From Gemmata massiliana (lineage in GTDB: Bacteria; Planctomycetota; Planctomycetia; Gemmatales; Gemmataceae): a DNA stretch of 64,000 nucleotides. Made by a program: the position numbers and the translations under genes. The DNA lies in contig NZ_LR593886.1 in the NCBI RefSeq assembly GCF_901538265.1, positions 2,480,001-2,544,000 of the forward strand. The letters run 5' to 3'. The notes under the pieces are model-generated. The model had not been told where the DNA came from, searched no databases, and saw nothing but the letters and a program-made list of their open reading frames with translations. Positions 25,173 to 34,020 of the stretch are shown here, one piece after another (the stretch's first letter is position 1; each line of letters begins with the position of its first letter).

Positions 25173-26471
25173 ATGGCCAGCACCGCGGGCGACGTTCGGG
25201 CCGGGGGCGCGTGGTACGAACTGTGGGGCAAGGACAAGCTCACGCCGGTGCTCGACAAGGCCAAGAAAGCGGCCGAGTCGTTCGGCGGGGTCATGGCCAA
25301 GATCGGGAAGCGCGCGGGCAAGGGCGCGGAAGAGGGGCTCGACGGGGTGCGCGGGTCCATTTCCGAGATGGCCAAGGGCGCGCTGGTCGAGCTGGCGAAG
25401 GGAATCGTGAACGCGATCGGGGGGCTGGAACACCTCCAGAAGGAGTACGAGCGCACGGCGCTGGCGATCACCCGCGCGAGTCTGATGAGCGAGATGAATA
25501 TGGCCCGACGCGGGGAAATGCTCGAGGCCGAGATCGACCCGGCCCAGAAGCGCCTGGCGATCGAGAAGGAGCTGGCCAAACTCGAGCAGGAGCGGCTGGA
25601 CGCGGTGAGCCGGCGGGACTCGTTCCAGGAGCGCAAGGACCGGCTCGGGGTGTTCAAGTTGAACGCCACGAAACAGGACCGGGCCGACGCTTTCGCGGCG
25701 CAGGTGTCCGGGCTGTTCGGGGGCGCGAGCCTGGAGAAGTCCGAGAACGACCTGAACCAGCACCTCGACCACGCGAACGAGGACATCACGAAGCTGTTCC
25801 AGCGCATGCAGGAGCTGAGCACCCAGCGCGGGCGCCTGATGCGCCCGGACCGCGACCCGGAGCGCATCCGGGAAATCGCCGAGTTGACGCGGGAGCTGAA
25901 AAAGCAAGCGGACACGTTCGGGCAGACCGCCGAGCGGGTGCAGATTTACGAGCAGATGCTCAAGGGCGCGACCATATGGCAGCTCGCGCTCATCGGGGTC
26001 GCACAGAACCGGAAGAAGCTCAACGAGACACTCGGCGGGGCCGCGGCCGAACTGTTTTCGAGCACACTGACCACGGCCGAGGATCTCAAGAAGGAGATCG
26101 AGGAGACCACGAAGGCGCTGAAGGAGCAGGCGGACACGTGGAACATGACGGCCGAGCAAGCGACCCTGTACAAGCTCAAGGCCAAGGGCGCGACGGACGC
26201 GGCGCTCGAGAAGGCCCGAACCGAGGTCGGGCGCATCCGGCTCGAGAACTTCCTCGGCGGGGCCGCGGACGCGATCACCAACGGGATCGGTACGGCCGAG
26301 AAGCTGACGCTCGCGAGCCCGGGGAGCTTCAGCGCGGGCAACGCGGCGCAGCGGTTCGGGGCCGACACGATCCCGTTAAAGCAGCTCAAGGCGGCCGATC
26401 AGACCGCGAAGAACACCGAGGCCACGGTCCGGGCCGTAACCGAACTCGCGAAGGGGCTCCGGTTCAAATGA
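25173..26471 (+). CDS. Short tape measure protein
   Basis: A 432-aa, almost wholly helical protein with long coiled-coil heptads (KKAAESFGGVMAKIGKRAGKG, KRLAIEKELAKLEQERLDAV, EDLKKEIEETTKALKEQADTW). Its place directly after the chaperone frames identifies it as the tail-length ruler. At about 1.5 angstrom per residue it would set a short tail of roughly 65 nm. A hydrophobic stretch (MAKGALVELAKGIVNAIGGL) may be the membrane-active part. The end overlaps the next gene by four bases. Confidence 0.65.
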   Translation: MASTAGDVRAGGAWYELWGKDKLTPVLDKAKKAAESFGGVMAKIGKRAGKGAEEGLDGVRGSISEMAKGALVELAKGIVNAIGGLEHLQKEYERTALAITRASLMSEMNMARRGEMLEAEIDPAQKRLAIEKELAKLEQERLDAVSRRDSFQERKDRLGVFKLNATKQDRADAFAAQVSGLFGGASLEKSENDLNQHLDHANEDITKLFQRMQELSTQRGRLMRPDRDPERIREIAELTRELKKQADTFGQTAERVQIYEQMLKGATIWQLALIGVAQNRKKLNETLGGAAAELFSSTLTTAEDLKKEIEETTKALKEQADTWNMTAEQATLYKLKAKGATDAALEKARTEVGRIRLENFLGGAADAITNGIGTAEKLTLASPGSFSAGNAAQRFGADTIPLKQLKAADQTAKNTEATVRAVTELAKGLRFK

Positions 26472-27370
26472 TTTACGCCTACGAGGAGCCGAATTCCCGG
26501 GATCTGAACTACGGGGCCAACGGCGGGGGCCAGACGCTCCGGTTCAGTGTCATCACCACGGCCCACGAGACCGAGGCGGTGATTTTCGCCTACGTGCTCG
26601 CGGGCACGTTCCCGTACTTCAACGGGTTCATCCGCAACGAGATCAAGCTCGCGCCCAACGGGGCGGACCACATGTGGAAGGCCGAGGTGGTGTACGCGAC
26701 CACGGGCGTCGGGGGCGGGGACCAGCCCCTCGGCGGGGAGGCCAGCGACGGCGGCCCGCCCGAGCCGCCCGAGGCGCCCGCGAGCGACACGACCCCGCTC
26801 GCGAGCGGGTACTCGTTCTCGATCCGGGCGCCGAAGAAGACGCTCCTGTACTCGCTCCAAACGATGGGCTCGTGGAAGCGCGGGGGCGGGGTGGCCCCGG
26901 ACTTCAAGCGCGCGATCGGCCAGGACAGTGACGGGAAGATCACGGGCGTGGAGTGGCCCCCGGAGCCGTCCGCGGTGATTAAGCGCACGGTCGCGCGGGC
27001 CACGGTCACTCAAGGGTACCTGGCCACGCTGTTCAACCTGGCGGGGCGCACCAATATCGCGCCGTTCTACGGGTGGGATCACGAGGACGTGCTGTTTCTG
27101 GGGGCCGAGGGCACGTACACACAGGGCGACGGGTGGAGCATCACCTACGAATTCGGCGTCCAGGAGCACGAGGAGCTGATCGAGATCGTGCCCGGGGAGC
27201 TGCCGTACCCGCCCGAGACGATCTCGAAGCGCGGGTGGAACTACCTGTGGGTGCTGTTTAAAGAGGTGCGCGACACGGCGACGGACAGCGCGGTCGCGGT
27301 GCCCTCGGCGGCCTACGTCGAGAAGGTCATTCGGCCCGTGGATTTCTCACTCCTCGGGATCGGAGCGTAA
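26468..27370 (+). CDS. Putative distal-tail/tail-tip protein
   Basis: A 300-aa protein overlapping the tape measure stop (ATGA). It is beta-rich (TLRFSVITTAHETEAVIFAYVL, WSITYEFGVQ), with a Gly/Pro-rich acidic insert (residues about 85-110). Tail-tip proteins follow the tape measure in siphophage gene order, so this is likely a baseplate or distal-tail component. No specific fold motif recognised. Confidence 0.5.
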   Translation: MIYAYEEPNSRDLNYGANGGGQTLRFSVITTAHETEAVIFAYVLAGTFPYFNGFIRNEIKLAPNGADHMWKAEVVYATTGVGGGDQPLGGEASDGGPPEPPEAPASDTTPLASGYSFSIRAPKKTLLYSLQTMGSWKRGGGVAPDFKRAIGQDSDGKITGVEWPPEPSAVIKRTVARATVTQGYLATLFNLAGRTNIAPFYGWDHEDVLFLGAEGTYTQGDGWSITYEFGVQEHEELIEIVPGELPYPPETISKRGWNYLWVLFKEVRDTATDSAVAVPSAAYVEKVIRPVDFSLLGIGA

Positions 27371-27371
27371 C

Positions 27372-28802
27372 GTGGACCCGCTCAAGTACGTGGCCCCGAA
27401 CGAGCCCCTGGTCATCACGGCGAGCACGTGGAACCGGTTCGTTGACGCGGCCCGCCGGTCCGAAACCGAGACCCGTCAAACGGCCGGTGCGCGCCCGCTT
27501 GACGGCGACCCGTGGCGCCCGGCGCTCACCGTGTTGGTCGAGAACACGGGTGAGAGCGCGCTCCCGGCCCGCACGATCCTGACCCCGGCCGCGGCGGTGC
27601 TCGATCCCGAAGGCGATCCGCTGCTCGCGCGCCGGCGCCCGCTCATTCGGGGCGCGACTCCGGCCGCGGCCACGGACCCGGTGCTCGTGGTGCTCGACGG
27701 GATCGCGCCGGGTGAGATCGGGCGCGCGGTGGTGTCCGGTGCCACGGTCGCGCAGGTGAGCATCACGAGCACGAGTCACCGGTTCGCGCGCCCGCTCGCG
27801 GGGTACTCGTCGCACCTGATTTCGGCCGCGACCGGGCCGGTGCGCCTGCTCGTGCCCCCGACCGAAACCGGGACGAAGAACGTGTACGTGCTCCTCGGGG
27901 GCGGGGGCGCCAACTCGCGTGCGGGCACGGACTGTGACGGGGACGGGTGGCTCGTCGCGGCCAAGCCCGAGGACTATTGGGTCATTCAGGAGGTCGGGAG
28001 CGGGAACGCGCCGATCGCGATCACGCAGAAGATCACCATTAACGAGGTCGAGTACACGGTCGCGTTCGACCCGTCCACTCCTTCGTTGTCGCTCACACCG
28101 GACTTGCCCTCGGCGGTCGCGAAGGTCGGGCGCAAGGACTGTTCGGTGTGCCCGTGCGTCACGTTCGCGTTCAAGCGCAAGGACTTCTACCCGGACTTCG
28201 TGGAAGACCCGGACGACGTGTGTTCGCGGGTGCTGTACGTGAAGGTGTGCGCGAGCTGCCCGGCCGGGTGGTACTGCACGCGCCCGAAGAACTCGGACCC
28301 GGGGACGCCGTACACCCCGTTGGAACTGGAAGCGGGGGAAGCGTGTTCGGGCGACCTGGACGTGCAATCGGGCGGCCCGTGGGAGAGCGAGGAAGAGGCC
28401 GAGGAGCACTGTAGCGCGTGCCCCCCGAACATGGGGCTCCCGTGCTGCACGAGCTGGGCGCTCCCGTGGGACATGAAGGCCGGGGACGTGGCCTGGCACG
28501 TGTACGATCGGATCGCGAGCAGCTCCCCGCCGAGCGTGACGAACTGCCTGACCATCATCGGAACGGGGACGGTCAATGTCTGGTACGGCCCGTCCAAGGG
28601 CTGCACGGGGATGACGCAGTTCGTGTTCAACAGCCCGCGCACGTGTATCTCGATCCCGCATTTTGACTTCCTGGTGAACCGGATCATCTACATCGAGTTC
28701 ACGGCGACGGTGGACGGCCCGCTCACGGGTGAGGGGACGTGGTCCACCGGGATTTGCAACTGCTTTAACGAAGAACAAGTGTGCGCGGACGACCTGCCAT
28801 GA
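27372..28802 (+). CDS. Cysteine-rich tail-tip protein
   Basis: A 476-aa protein with a GTG start one base after the previous stop. The first 200 residues are beta-rich. The second half carries more than 20 cysteines, many paired (CSVCPC, CASCPAGWYC, CSACPP, CCTSW, CNCF), which is rare in a phage virion protein. Clusters could form disulphides outside the cell or bind metal. A tail-tip or receptor-binding role is inferred from position. The stop overlaps the next start (ATGA). Confidence 0.5.
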   Translation: MDPLKYVAPNEPLVITASTWNRFVDAARRSETETRQTAGARPLDGDPWRPALTVLVENTGESALPARTILTPAAAVLDPEGDPLLARRRPLIRGATPAAATDPVLVVLDGIAPGEIGRAVVSGATVAQVSITSTSHRFARPLAGYSSHLISAATGPVRLLVPPTETGTKNVYVLLGGGGANSRAGTDCDGDGWLVAAKPEDYWVIQEVGSGNAPIAITQKITINEVEYTVAFDPSTPSLSLTPDLPSAVAKVGRKDCSVCPCVTFAFKRKDFYPDFVEDPDDVCSRVLYVKVCASCPAGWYCTRPKNSDPGTPYTPLELEAGEACSGDLDVQSGGPWESEEEAEEHCSACPPNMGLPCCTSWALPWDMKAGDVAWHVYDRIASSSPPSVTNCLTIIGTGTVNVWYGPSKGCTGMTQFVFNSPRTCISIPHFDFLVNRIIYIEFTATVDGPLTGEGTWSTGICNCFNEEQVCADDLP

Positions 28803-29884
28803 CCAAGTTCGAGGAGATCCGGGCGCGCACCGCGGACCGCAAGGCCCGGGGCGCGAACCAGCGGTACCCGGAGCACGCGGGGCGGGTCCGGGCCGGTGCG
28901 GTCCGGGTCACGTTGCCCGTGCTCCGGTCCGAGTGCCCGATGCAAGGCGACCTGGTGGCCGAGTGCAGCACGTGCGCCGGCCCCAACGAAGCGCGGCGCA
29001 CGTACTTCTGCGACCACGAGAGCAATGCCGACGGGCGCTGCACGCGCGGGAACCCGCTGTCCGGGCTGTGGACGTGCGCCACGTGCGACTACCACCCGGA
29101 CGCACCCCGGGCAAAAGAGGCCGCAATTATTCCAACGAATATTCCTCGCGCGGGCGATCCCGGGTGCGGAATCGTGGTCGGGGTGTACAAGTGGGCCGCG
29201 CTCGCCGAGGTGCAGATCCGGGCCGTGCGCGAGTCGTGCGGCCCGGTCCCGGTGCTGATCTCCAACGACGATCCGCGGATTCACGCGGACCTCGAGCGCA
29301 TCTGTGCCCGGTACCCGAGTGTGGAGCTGAGCACGAACCCGGAGCGCATCGGGCACGGCGGGGGCGACATTGCCGCGTTCCACAAGGGCGCCAAATGGGG
29401 GCGGGAGCGCGGGCTCGAGTACGTGTGCAAGCTGTCCCAGCGGTTCATCCCGACCGCCCCGTTCTGGCTCCAAGACGCGGCCAAGGCGCTCGCCCTGGCG
29501 GACCTGGCGACGGCGGCCCGGAAGTGCGATCACCCGCGCTGGCCGATCCGGACGGAAATCGTGCTCATGCGCGTGAAGGAGTGGACCGCACCGGCCGCGC
29601 TGGAGTTCTACCGGCCGCGCCCGTTCTACTTCGAGCGGGCCGCCGGGTACGACGCGGAGACGCTCGTTGCGGAGCTGATTCGCGAGCACCTCGGCGGGGC
29701 GTACTGGCCGTGGGAGCTGGTGCCCGTGGCGCGCGAGCAGTCCGGCGCGTTCCTGTGGCACCACTCGAGCACGCCGGACCAGTACCGCCAGTTCGCCCAG
29801 CGCTTCGGGGTGACGCTCCCGGACGATTTCACGTGCGCGGGATGGGAAGCGGATTTTGCAGCGGGGTTGTACAAGCATGGCTGA
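28799..29884 (+). CDS. Glycosyltransferase-like protein with N-terminal cysteine motifs
   Basis: A 361-aa protein. Residues 40-100 hold cysteine pairs (CPMQGDLVAECSTC, CDHES, CATCDYHP) resembling a small zinc module. From residue about 115 it reads like a GT-A fold transferase: GIVVGVYKWAALAEVQIRAV, then VPVLISNDDP (DDP as the possible DxD-type site), GGGDIAAFHKGAKWG, and YVCKLSQRFIP. It overlaps the next gene by eight bases. It may add sugar to a virion protein or modify the host surface. Substrate unknown. Confidence 0.55.
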   Translation: MTKFEEIRARTADRKARGANQRYPEHAGRVRAGAVRVTLPVLRSECPMQGDLVAECSTCAGPNEARRTYFCDHESNADGRCTRGNPLSGLWTCATCDYHPDAPRAKEAAIIPTNIPRAGDPGCGIVVGVYKWAALAEVQIRAVRESCGPVPVLISNDDPRIHADLERICARYPSVELSTNPERIGHGGGDIAAFHKGAKWGRERGLEYVCKLSQRFIPTAPFWLQDAAKALALADLATAARKCDHPRWPIRTEIVLMRVKEWTAPAALEFYRPRPFYFERAAGYDAETLVAELIREHLGGAYWPWELVPVAREQSGAFLWHHSSTPDQYRQFAQRFGVTLPDDFTCAGWEADFAAGLYKHG

Positions 29885-30869
29885 GATTCGGCTCTCACTG
29901 GTGATCGCGACCGTGGCGCGCCCGACGCTCGCGCGGACACTCCGTTCGCTCCGGGGCCAGACGTGGGAGCCGGGCGACGAGGTGCTCGTGGTCGGGGACG
30001 GCCCGCACCCGGTCGCGGCCGAGTTGCTCGCGCAAATGGGGTTGCCCGGGAAGTACCTGGAGAACCCGGGTGAGCGGGGCATGTGGGGGCACCACGCGCG
30101 GAACTGGGTGCTCGACACTCGCCGGGCATCCGGTACCCACGTGATGGCGCTGGACGACGACGACGAGTACACCCCGGGCGCGATCGCGCGCGTGCGGGCG
30201 CGGCTCCGGATGAACCCGGACCGGCCCCACATCTTCCGCATGAGCGGGCACCCGACGGCCCCGCTCATCTGGAAGCCCGAGCAACCGGTGCTGACGAGCG
30301 GGAACCTCGGCACCCCGTGCCTGGTCTTCCCGAACGATCCCGAGCGGCTCGGGCGGTACGGGATGCGGTACACCGGGGACTGTGACTTCGCGGCGACCAC
30401 GTGCGCGCAGTACGCGGACGGCCCGGTGTGGTGCGAGGACGTGATTTGTCGGGTCCGCCCCACGCGGGCGCGGCGTAACAGGAGAGAACCCGTGATCGAC
30501 AACCCGGTCCTATTGAAGTTCACGAACGAGACGATGCGCATCACCGCGGACCTGCTCGCGGGGCTCCTCACGCTCCCCACGGCGGCGCTCGACGCGGTGG
30601 CGGGCCAGGGGCTCGCGGCGGCCCTCGGGACCACGGACGCGGCGCTCACGCGGGCCGAGCCGTGGGAGGCCAGCGACTACGCCACGGTGGGCGCCGCCCA
30701 GGGCATCACCGGGAGCGACACCGAGGCGCGGGCGCAGTTGACGAACCACGATGTGATCGCCCTGTTGCGGGTGCTCGTGGTGGTGAAGGGGATGATTGCC
30801 GCGAACGACCAGCTCGGCCCCCTGGTCCGCAAGATCGCGGTGAACCCTCGCGCGCACCTGGTGGGGTAA
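29877..30869 (+). CDS. Family-2-type glycosyltransferase, fused in frame to a phage protein
   Basis: The frame encodes 330 residues. Residues 1-200 are a GT2-type domain: RLSLVIATVARPTLARTLRSL, EVLVVGDGP, HHARNWVLDTRRA, and HVMALDDDDEY with the DxD metal site. From residue about 206 the sequence changes to an unrelated phage protein that has its own start at 30492. In another frame the GT part would end with TAA at 30476-30478, just before that start's ribosome-binding site. A one-base deletion may therefore have fused two neighbouring genes. Confidence 0.6.
   Translation: MAEIRLSLVIATVARPTLARTLRSLRGQTWEPGDEVLVVGDGPHPVAAELLAQMGLPGKYLENPGERGMWGHHARNWVLDTRRASGTHVMALDDDDEYTPGAIARVRARLRMNPDRPHIFRMSGHPTAPLIWKPEQPVLTSGNLGTPCLVFPNDPERLGRYGMRYTGDCDFAATTCAQYADGPVWCEDVICRVRPTRARRNRREPVIDNPVLLKFTNETMRITADLLAGLLTLPTAALDAVAGQGLAAALGTTDAALTRAEPWEASDYATVGAAQGITGSDTEARAQLTNHDVIALLRVLVVVKGMIAANDQLGPLVRKIAVNPRAHLVG
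30492..30869 (+). CDS. Phage protein of the 'FTNETMRITADLL' type, probable separate start
   Basis: About 125 residues from a GTG preceded by AGGAGAG at ideal spacing. It opens with IDNPVLLKFTNETMRITADLL, a pattern (Phe/Asn-Glu...Arg...Ala-Asp) that I associate with small phage tail-region proteins of unknown function. The rest is helical with a central Gly/Ala region and ends in VRKIAVNPRAHLVG. It is in frame with the glycosyltransferase upstream, but the strong internal ribosome-binding site argues it is made alone. Confidence 0.55.
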   Translation: MIDNPVLLKFTNETMRITADLLAGLLTLPTAALDAVAGQGLAAALGTTDAALTRAEPWEASDYATVGAAQGITGSDTEARAQLTNHDVIALLRVLVVVKGMIAANDQLGPLVRKIAVNPRAHLVG

Positions 30870-30871
30870 CC

Positions 30872-31996
30872 ATGTCGAACTGGTACGTTTCGCCCGCCGG
30901 CAGTGACGCCAACGGGGGCACGAGTGAGGCCGACGCGAAGGCGACGGTGCAAGCCGGAATCGACCTGATGAGCCCGGCCGATCGGTTGCTCATCAAGTAC
31001 GGCGTGTACACGCTCACAACGGGGCTCACGTTCCCGGCGAGCCGGGGCGGGACGAGCCGCCTGGCGCGGAGCGTGATCGAGGGGTACGTCACCACCCCGG
31101 GCGACGCGCCCGACGGCTCGGCGGCCCCGACGATCACGACCACGACGAGCAGCATCAACCTGTTCACGTTCCAGTCCGGGGCCGCGGGCGCGTTCCTGCT
31201 GTTCCGGTCCCTGCGGTTCCTTCACGCCGGCGCAGTCCGGGGCGCCGGGATCATTGGCGCGACCGGGGCCGGGTCGATCCAGGGTGGCTCGCACCTGGAC
31301 CGGTGCGAGTTCTCCGGGTGCTCGAACGGGTACTCGTCCGGGTCGCGGTTCGCGATCGACTACGCGCGCCGGTGTACGTTCCGCAACTGCACCGCAACGG
31401 GGGTGGCGTCGGCATCGCTCTTTACGGGCACGTGGGTGGACGAGTGCCGGTTCCTCGACAACACGTCCCACGGGTGCGACATCGGGACCGGGTTGCAGAT
31501 CAGCCCCCGGTTCCGCCGGTGCGTGTTCAGTGGCAACGGCGGGAACGGGATTAACATGCCCGTGACGACGCGGACCGTCGAGCTGATCGTGCAGGCGAGC
31601 ACGTTCGAGGGCAACGGCGGGGACGGAATCCTGTTCAGCTACACGACCGGCACCCCGAGCGGGCTCATTACCGATTCGGTGTTCTGGGGGAACACCGGGT
31701 ACGGGGTGAACGGGGGCGGTTCGGGCGGGGGCGCGTTCACGTCGCTCATCGGGACGAACAACGCCTACGGGTCGAACTCGAGCGGCCCGCCGCAGGGGTT
31801 CACGACGGAGCTGTACCCGGTGTCCCTGTCGGCCGATCCGTTCACCAACGCGGCCGGAGAGGACTGGGCGCCCAACGCGGCGAGCGGGGGCGGGCTCCTG
31901 GTCCGGTACGCGGGCGCGGGAGCCGCGGACATCGGGGCCGTTCAGCACCCGGCTTCCGGGGGCGGATCAACGGGCGGGTACATCATAGGAGCCTAA
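30872..31996 (+). CDS. Right-handed beta-helix tail spike-like protein
   Basis: A 374-aa protein with ATG two bases after the previous stop. The opening (WYVSPAGSDANGGTSEADAK) is the classic start of parallel beta-helix proteins. The body repeats short strand-turn coils with Cys/Phe/Gly ladders (DRCEFSGCSNGYSS, RRCTFRNCTATG, RRCVFSGNGGNGIN, STFEGNGGDGILF). The end (GAADIGAVQH) is also typical. In phages such proteins are tail spikes or fibres that bind or cut surface polysaccharide. No specific lyase motif seen. Confidence 0.75.
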   Translation: MSNWYVSPAGSDANGGTSEADAKATVQAGIDLMSPADRLLIKYGVYTLTTGLTFPASRGGTSRLARSVIEGYVTTPGDAPDGSAAPTITTTTSSINLFTFQSGAAGAFLLFRSLRFLHAGAVRGAGIIGATGAGSIQGGSHLDRCEFSGCSNGYSSGSRFAIDYARRCTFRNCTATGVASASLFTGTWVDECRFLDNTSHGCDIGTGLQISPRFRRCVFSGNGGNGINMPVTTRTVELIVQASTFEGNGGDGILFSYTTGTPSGLITDSVFWGNTGYGVNGGGSGGGAFTSLIGTNNAYGSNSSGPPQGFTTELYPVSLSADPFTNAAGEDWAPNAASGGGLLVRYAGAGAADIGAVQHPASGGGSTGGYIIGA

Positions 31997-31999
31997 GTC

Positions 32000-33142
32000 A
32001 TGGCGTTCGACGGCTTGACTCTGAACCCGGGTGCGGGCGGCGCGGTGCTCGCGACCGACTCGTTCACGGACACCGATTCGCAAAACCGGATCATGCCGTT
32101 CGGGGCGGTCGCGTTCGGCGAGTCGGGCGGCCCGTACACCCCGGTTGACGAGGAGCACGGGTTGCCCGTGCATCAGCAGCTTGGCGCGACGTGGGCCGTG
32201 TCGCTCGCCGCGATCCCGCTCGCGGCGGGAGCGGCCACGGCCGCGAACCAGGCCACGGCCATCACCGCTCTCGCCTCGATCGACGCACGGCTCGCGGGCA
32301 CGCTGGCGGTGGTCGGGGCGGTCACGATCGGCGACGGGGGCGGGTCCGTCACGGTGGACGGCACCATCGCGGCCACGCAATCGGGCGTCTGGACCGTGGG
32401 CGTGTCCGGGACCGTGCCCGTGTCCGGCCCGCTCACCGACGCGCAGTTGCGCGCGACGGCCGTGCCCGTGTCGCTGGCCGCAGTCCCGACGCACGCGGTC
32501 ACGCAGTCGGGCGCGTGGGCGTTCTCGCTGTCCGCGGCCCTGCCCGCGGGCACCAACAACATCGGCGACGTGGACGTGCTGACGCTCCCCGCGGTCACCA
32601 TTGCCGCGGCTCAGACGCTCGCGACCGTCACGACCGTGGGCACGGTCACCACGCTGACCACGTGCGCCACGGTCACGAACCTGGCGCAGCTCGGGGGCCA
32701 GGCGGTGGCGATGGGGACGGGCACCCGGTCCGCGGGCACCCAGCGCGTCACGATCGCGACCGACGACACGGTGCAGGCCGCGGCGGTCGCGGCCACGGCC
32801 GGGGGAACCACCCCGTACTCGTTCCTCTCGACCGCGGCGGTTCAGGCCGCGGCGATCAAGGCGAGCGCGGGCCAGGTGTACGGGTTGCGGTTCTTCAACA
32901 AGGGCGCCACGCCGGTGTACGTGCGGCTGTACAACCAGACGACCACGCCGGGCACGAGCGACACGCCGGTGTATCGGTGCATGGTGCCCGGGAACACGGC
33001 CGTGGGCGGGTTCGTGGACACGGTTCCCCCGGGCATCACGTTCGGAACCGGAATCGGCATCCGGGTGACCGCGGGCGTGGCCGACAACGACGCGACCGCA
33101 CTACCGGCAAGCGACGTGATGGGAAACGTGCTGTACAAGTGA
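32000..33142 (+). CDS. Repetitive tail fibre-like protein
   Basis: A 380-aa protein dominated by Ala/Thr/Val/Gly repeats with beta character (VVGAVTIGDGGGSVTVDGTI, SGVWTVGVSGTVPVSG, ATVTTVGTVTTLTTCATVT). The C-terminal 110 residues form a distinct globular beta domain (YGLRFFNKGATPVYVRLYNQTT, PPGITFGTGIGIRVTAGVADND), often seen in structural phage proteins. Its place after the beta-helix gene supports a fibre or decoration role. Confidence 0.6.
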   Translation: MAFDGLTLNPGAGGAVLATDSFTDTDSQNRIMPFGAVAFGESGGPYTPVDEEHGLPVHQQLGATWAVSLAAIPLAAGAATAANQATAITALASIDARLAGTLAVVGAVTIGDGGGSVTVDGTIAATQSGVWTVGVSGTVPVSGPLTDAQLRATAVPVSLAAVPTHAVTQSGAWAFSLSAALPAGTNNIGDVDVLTLPAVTIAAAQTLATVTTVGTVTTLTTCATVTNLAQLGGQAVAMGTGTRSAGTQRVTIATDDTVQAAAVAATAGGTTPYSFLSTAAVQAAAIKASAGQVYGLRFFNKGATPVYVRLYNQTTTPGTSDTPVYRCMVPGNTAVGGFVDTVPPGITFGTGIGIRVTAGVADNDATALPASDVMGNVLYK

Positions 33143-33149
33143 GGGCGCT

Positions 33150-33650
33150 ATGGTCGGCGGGTGGATCAACGCGCTATTAAACCTGCTCGGGCTCGGCGGC
33201 GGGGGCTCCGCGCCGGGCACCCCGGGCACCCCGGGCGGCGCGTTCCGGCGCGCGCTCCCGACGTGGGACCGGTCGTTCGAGCGGGCGCTTGCCACGTGGG
33301 GCCGGACCTGGAGGTATCCAATGGGGCTGGCAACCGAGGGCGTGGCCGTGGTCGCGGCCGAGGGCGACGACCGGGACTATGCGTTCGACCTGTCGAAGTG
33401 CCCGGAGATCCGGGCCGGGGCGACGATCACCGGGGGCGCGATCGTGGGCGGGTCCGGGCTCACGATCGGGGCCGTGTCGGTGCTCGCCGCGGACTTCGAC
33501 GAGATCCCCGCGGGCCAGGGGCTCACGGTGCGCATCAGCGGGGGCACCGGGGGCACGACGTACAAGCTCGCGTGCCGGGCCACGCTCTCGAACGGGCGCA
33601 AGGTCACGGTTCCCGGGCGCCTGGTCAAAGTTCGCGATTACGATTCCTAA
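33150..33650 (+). CDS. Small tail-region protein with Ig-like beta domain
   Basis: A 166-aa protein. A hydrophobic Gly-rich start (GGWINALLNLLGLGGGGSAPG) is followed by a Trp/Arg-rich segment (RALPTWDRSFERALATWGRTWRYP). A beta domain follows (DYAFDLSKCPEIRAGATITGG, GLTVRISGGTGGTTYKLACRATLSNG), like the short Ig-like or DUF-type domains added to phage fibres. Likely a virion protein. Confidence 0.5.
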   Translation: MVGGWINALLNLLGLGGGGSAPGTPGTPGGAFRRALPTWDRSFERALATWGRTWRYPMGLATEGVAVVAAEGDDRDYAFDLSKCPEIRAGATITGGAIVGGSGLTIGAVSVLAADFDEIPAGQGLTVRISGGTGGTTYKLACRATLSNGRKVTVPGRLVKVRDYDS

Positions 33651-33670
33651 CCCACCGAGGGCGTTCACCC

Positions 33671-33895
33671 ATGACGGCACCCGTCCCGATCAAGAGCGGC
33701 GCGGATCTGCTCGAGGAATACGACCGGCTCACGGCCGAGCTGCGCCGGGCGCTCCGGACCACGCGCGAACTTCAGGTGAAGTGGCAGGCGTGCCGGGATC
33801 TGCTGAAGCGCCGGGCGGACAGCGCCGCGAGCGGTTGGGACGTGTCGGTGAACGTCCACGACACCGGCCCGAGTGCCCCACTGGGCACCGCATAA
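33671..33895 (+). CDS. Small helical phage protein
   Basis: A 74-aa protein after a short gap containing GAGGGCG. It is mostly a charged helix (SGADLLEEYDRLTAELRRALRTTRELQ) with a polar tail (VNVHDTGPS). It is the last gene before an AT-rich gap (33896-34020). Function unknown; it may be a small assembly or lysis accessory protein. Confidence 0.45.
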   Translation: MTAPVPIKSGADLLEEYDRLTAELRRALRTTRELQVKWQACRDLLKRRADSAASGWDVSVNVHDTGPSAPLGTA

Positions 33896-34020
33896 ATTAC
33901 ACATTGCGCGGGCAAAATTTTTTGCGATAATCGATAGGTAAAACCAATTGAAATCCGAGATACCGATCGAATATTTCGATTGCGGTTGACAGTATCCCAA
34001 ACTCCCAAGGGCCAGATCTC

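Noticed and set aside
23487-26159. A long antisense frame opposite the tail genes
   Set aside because: Same GC-bias artefact; low-complexity Arg/Leu/Pro sequence and conflict with the well-supported tail operon.
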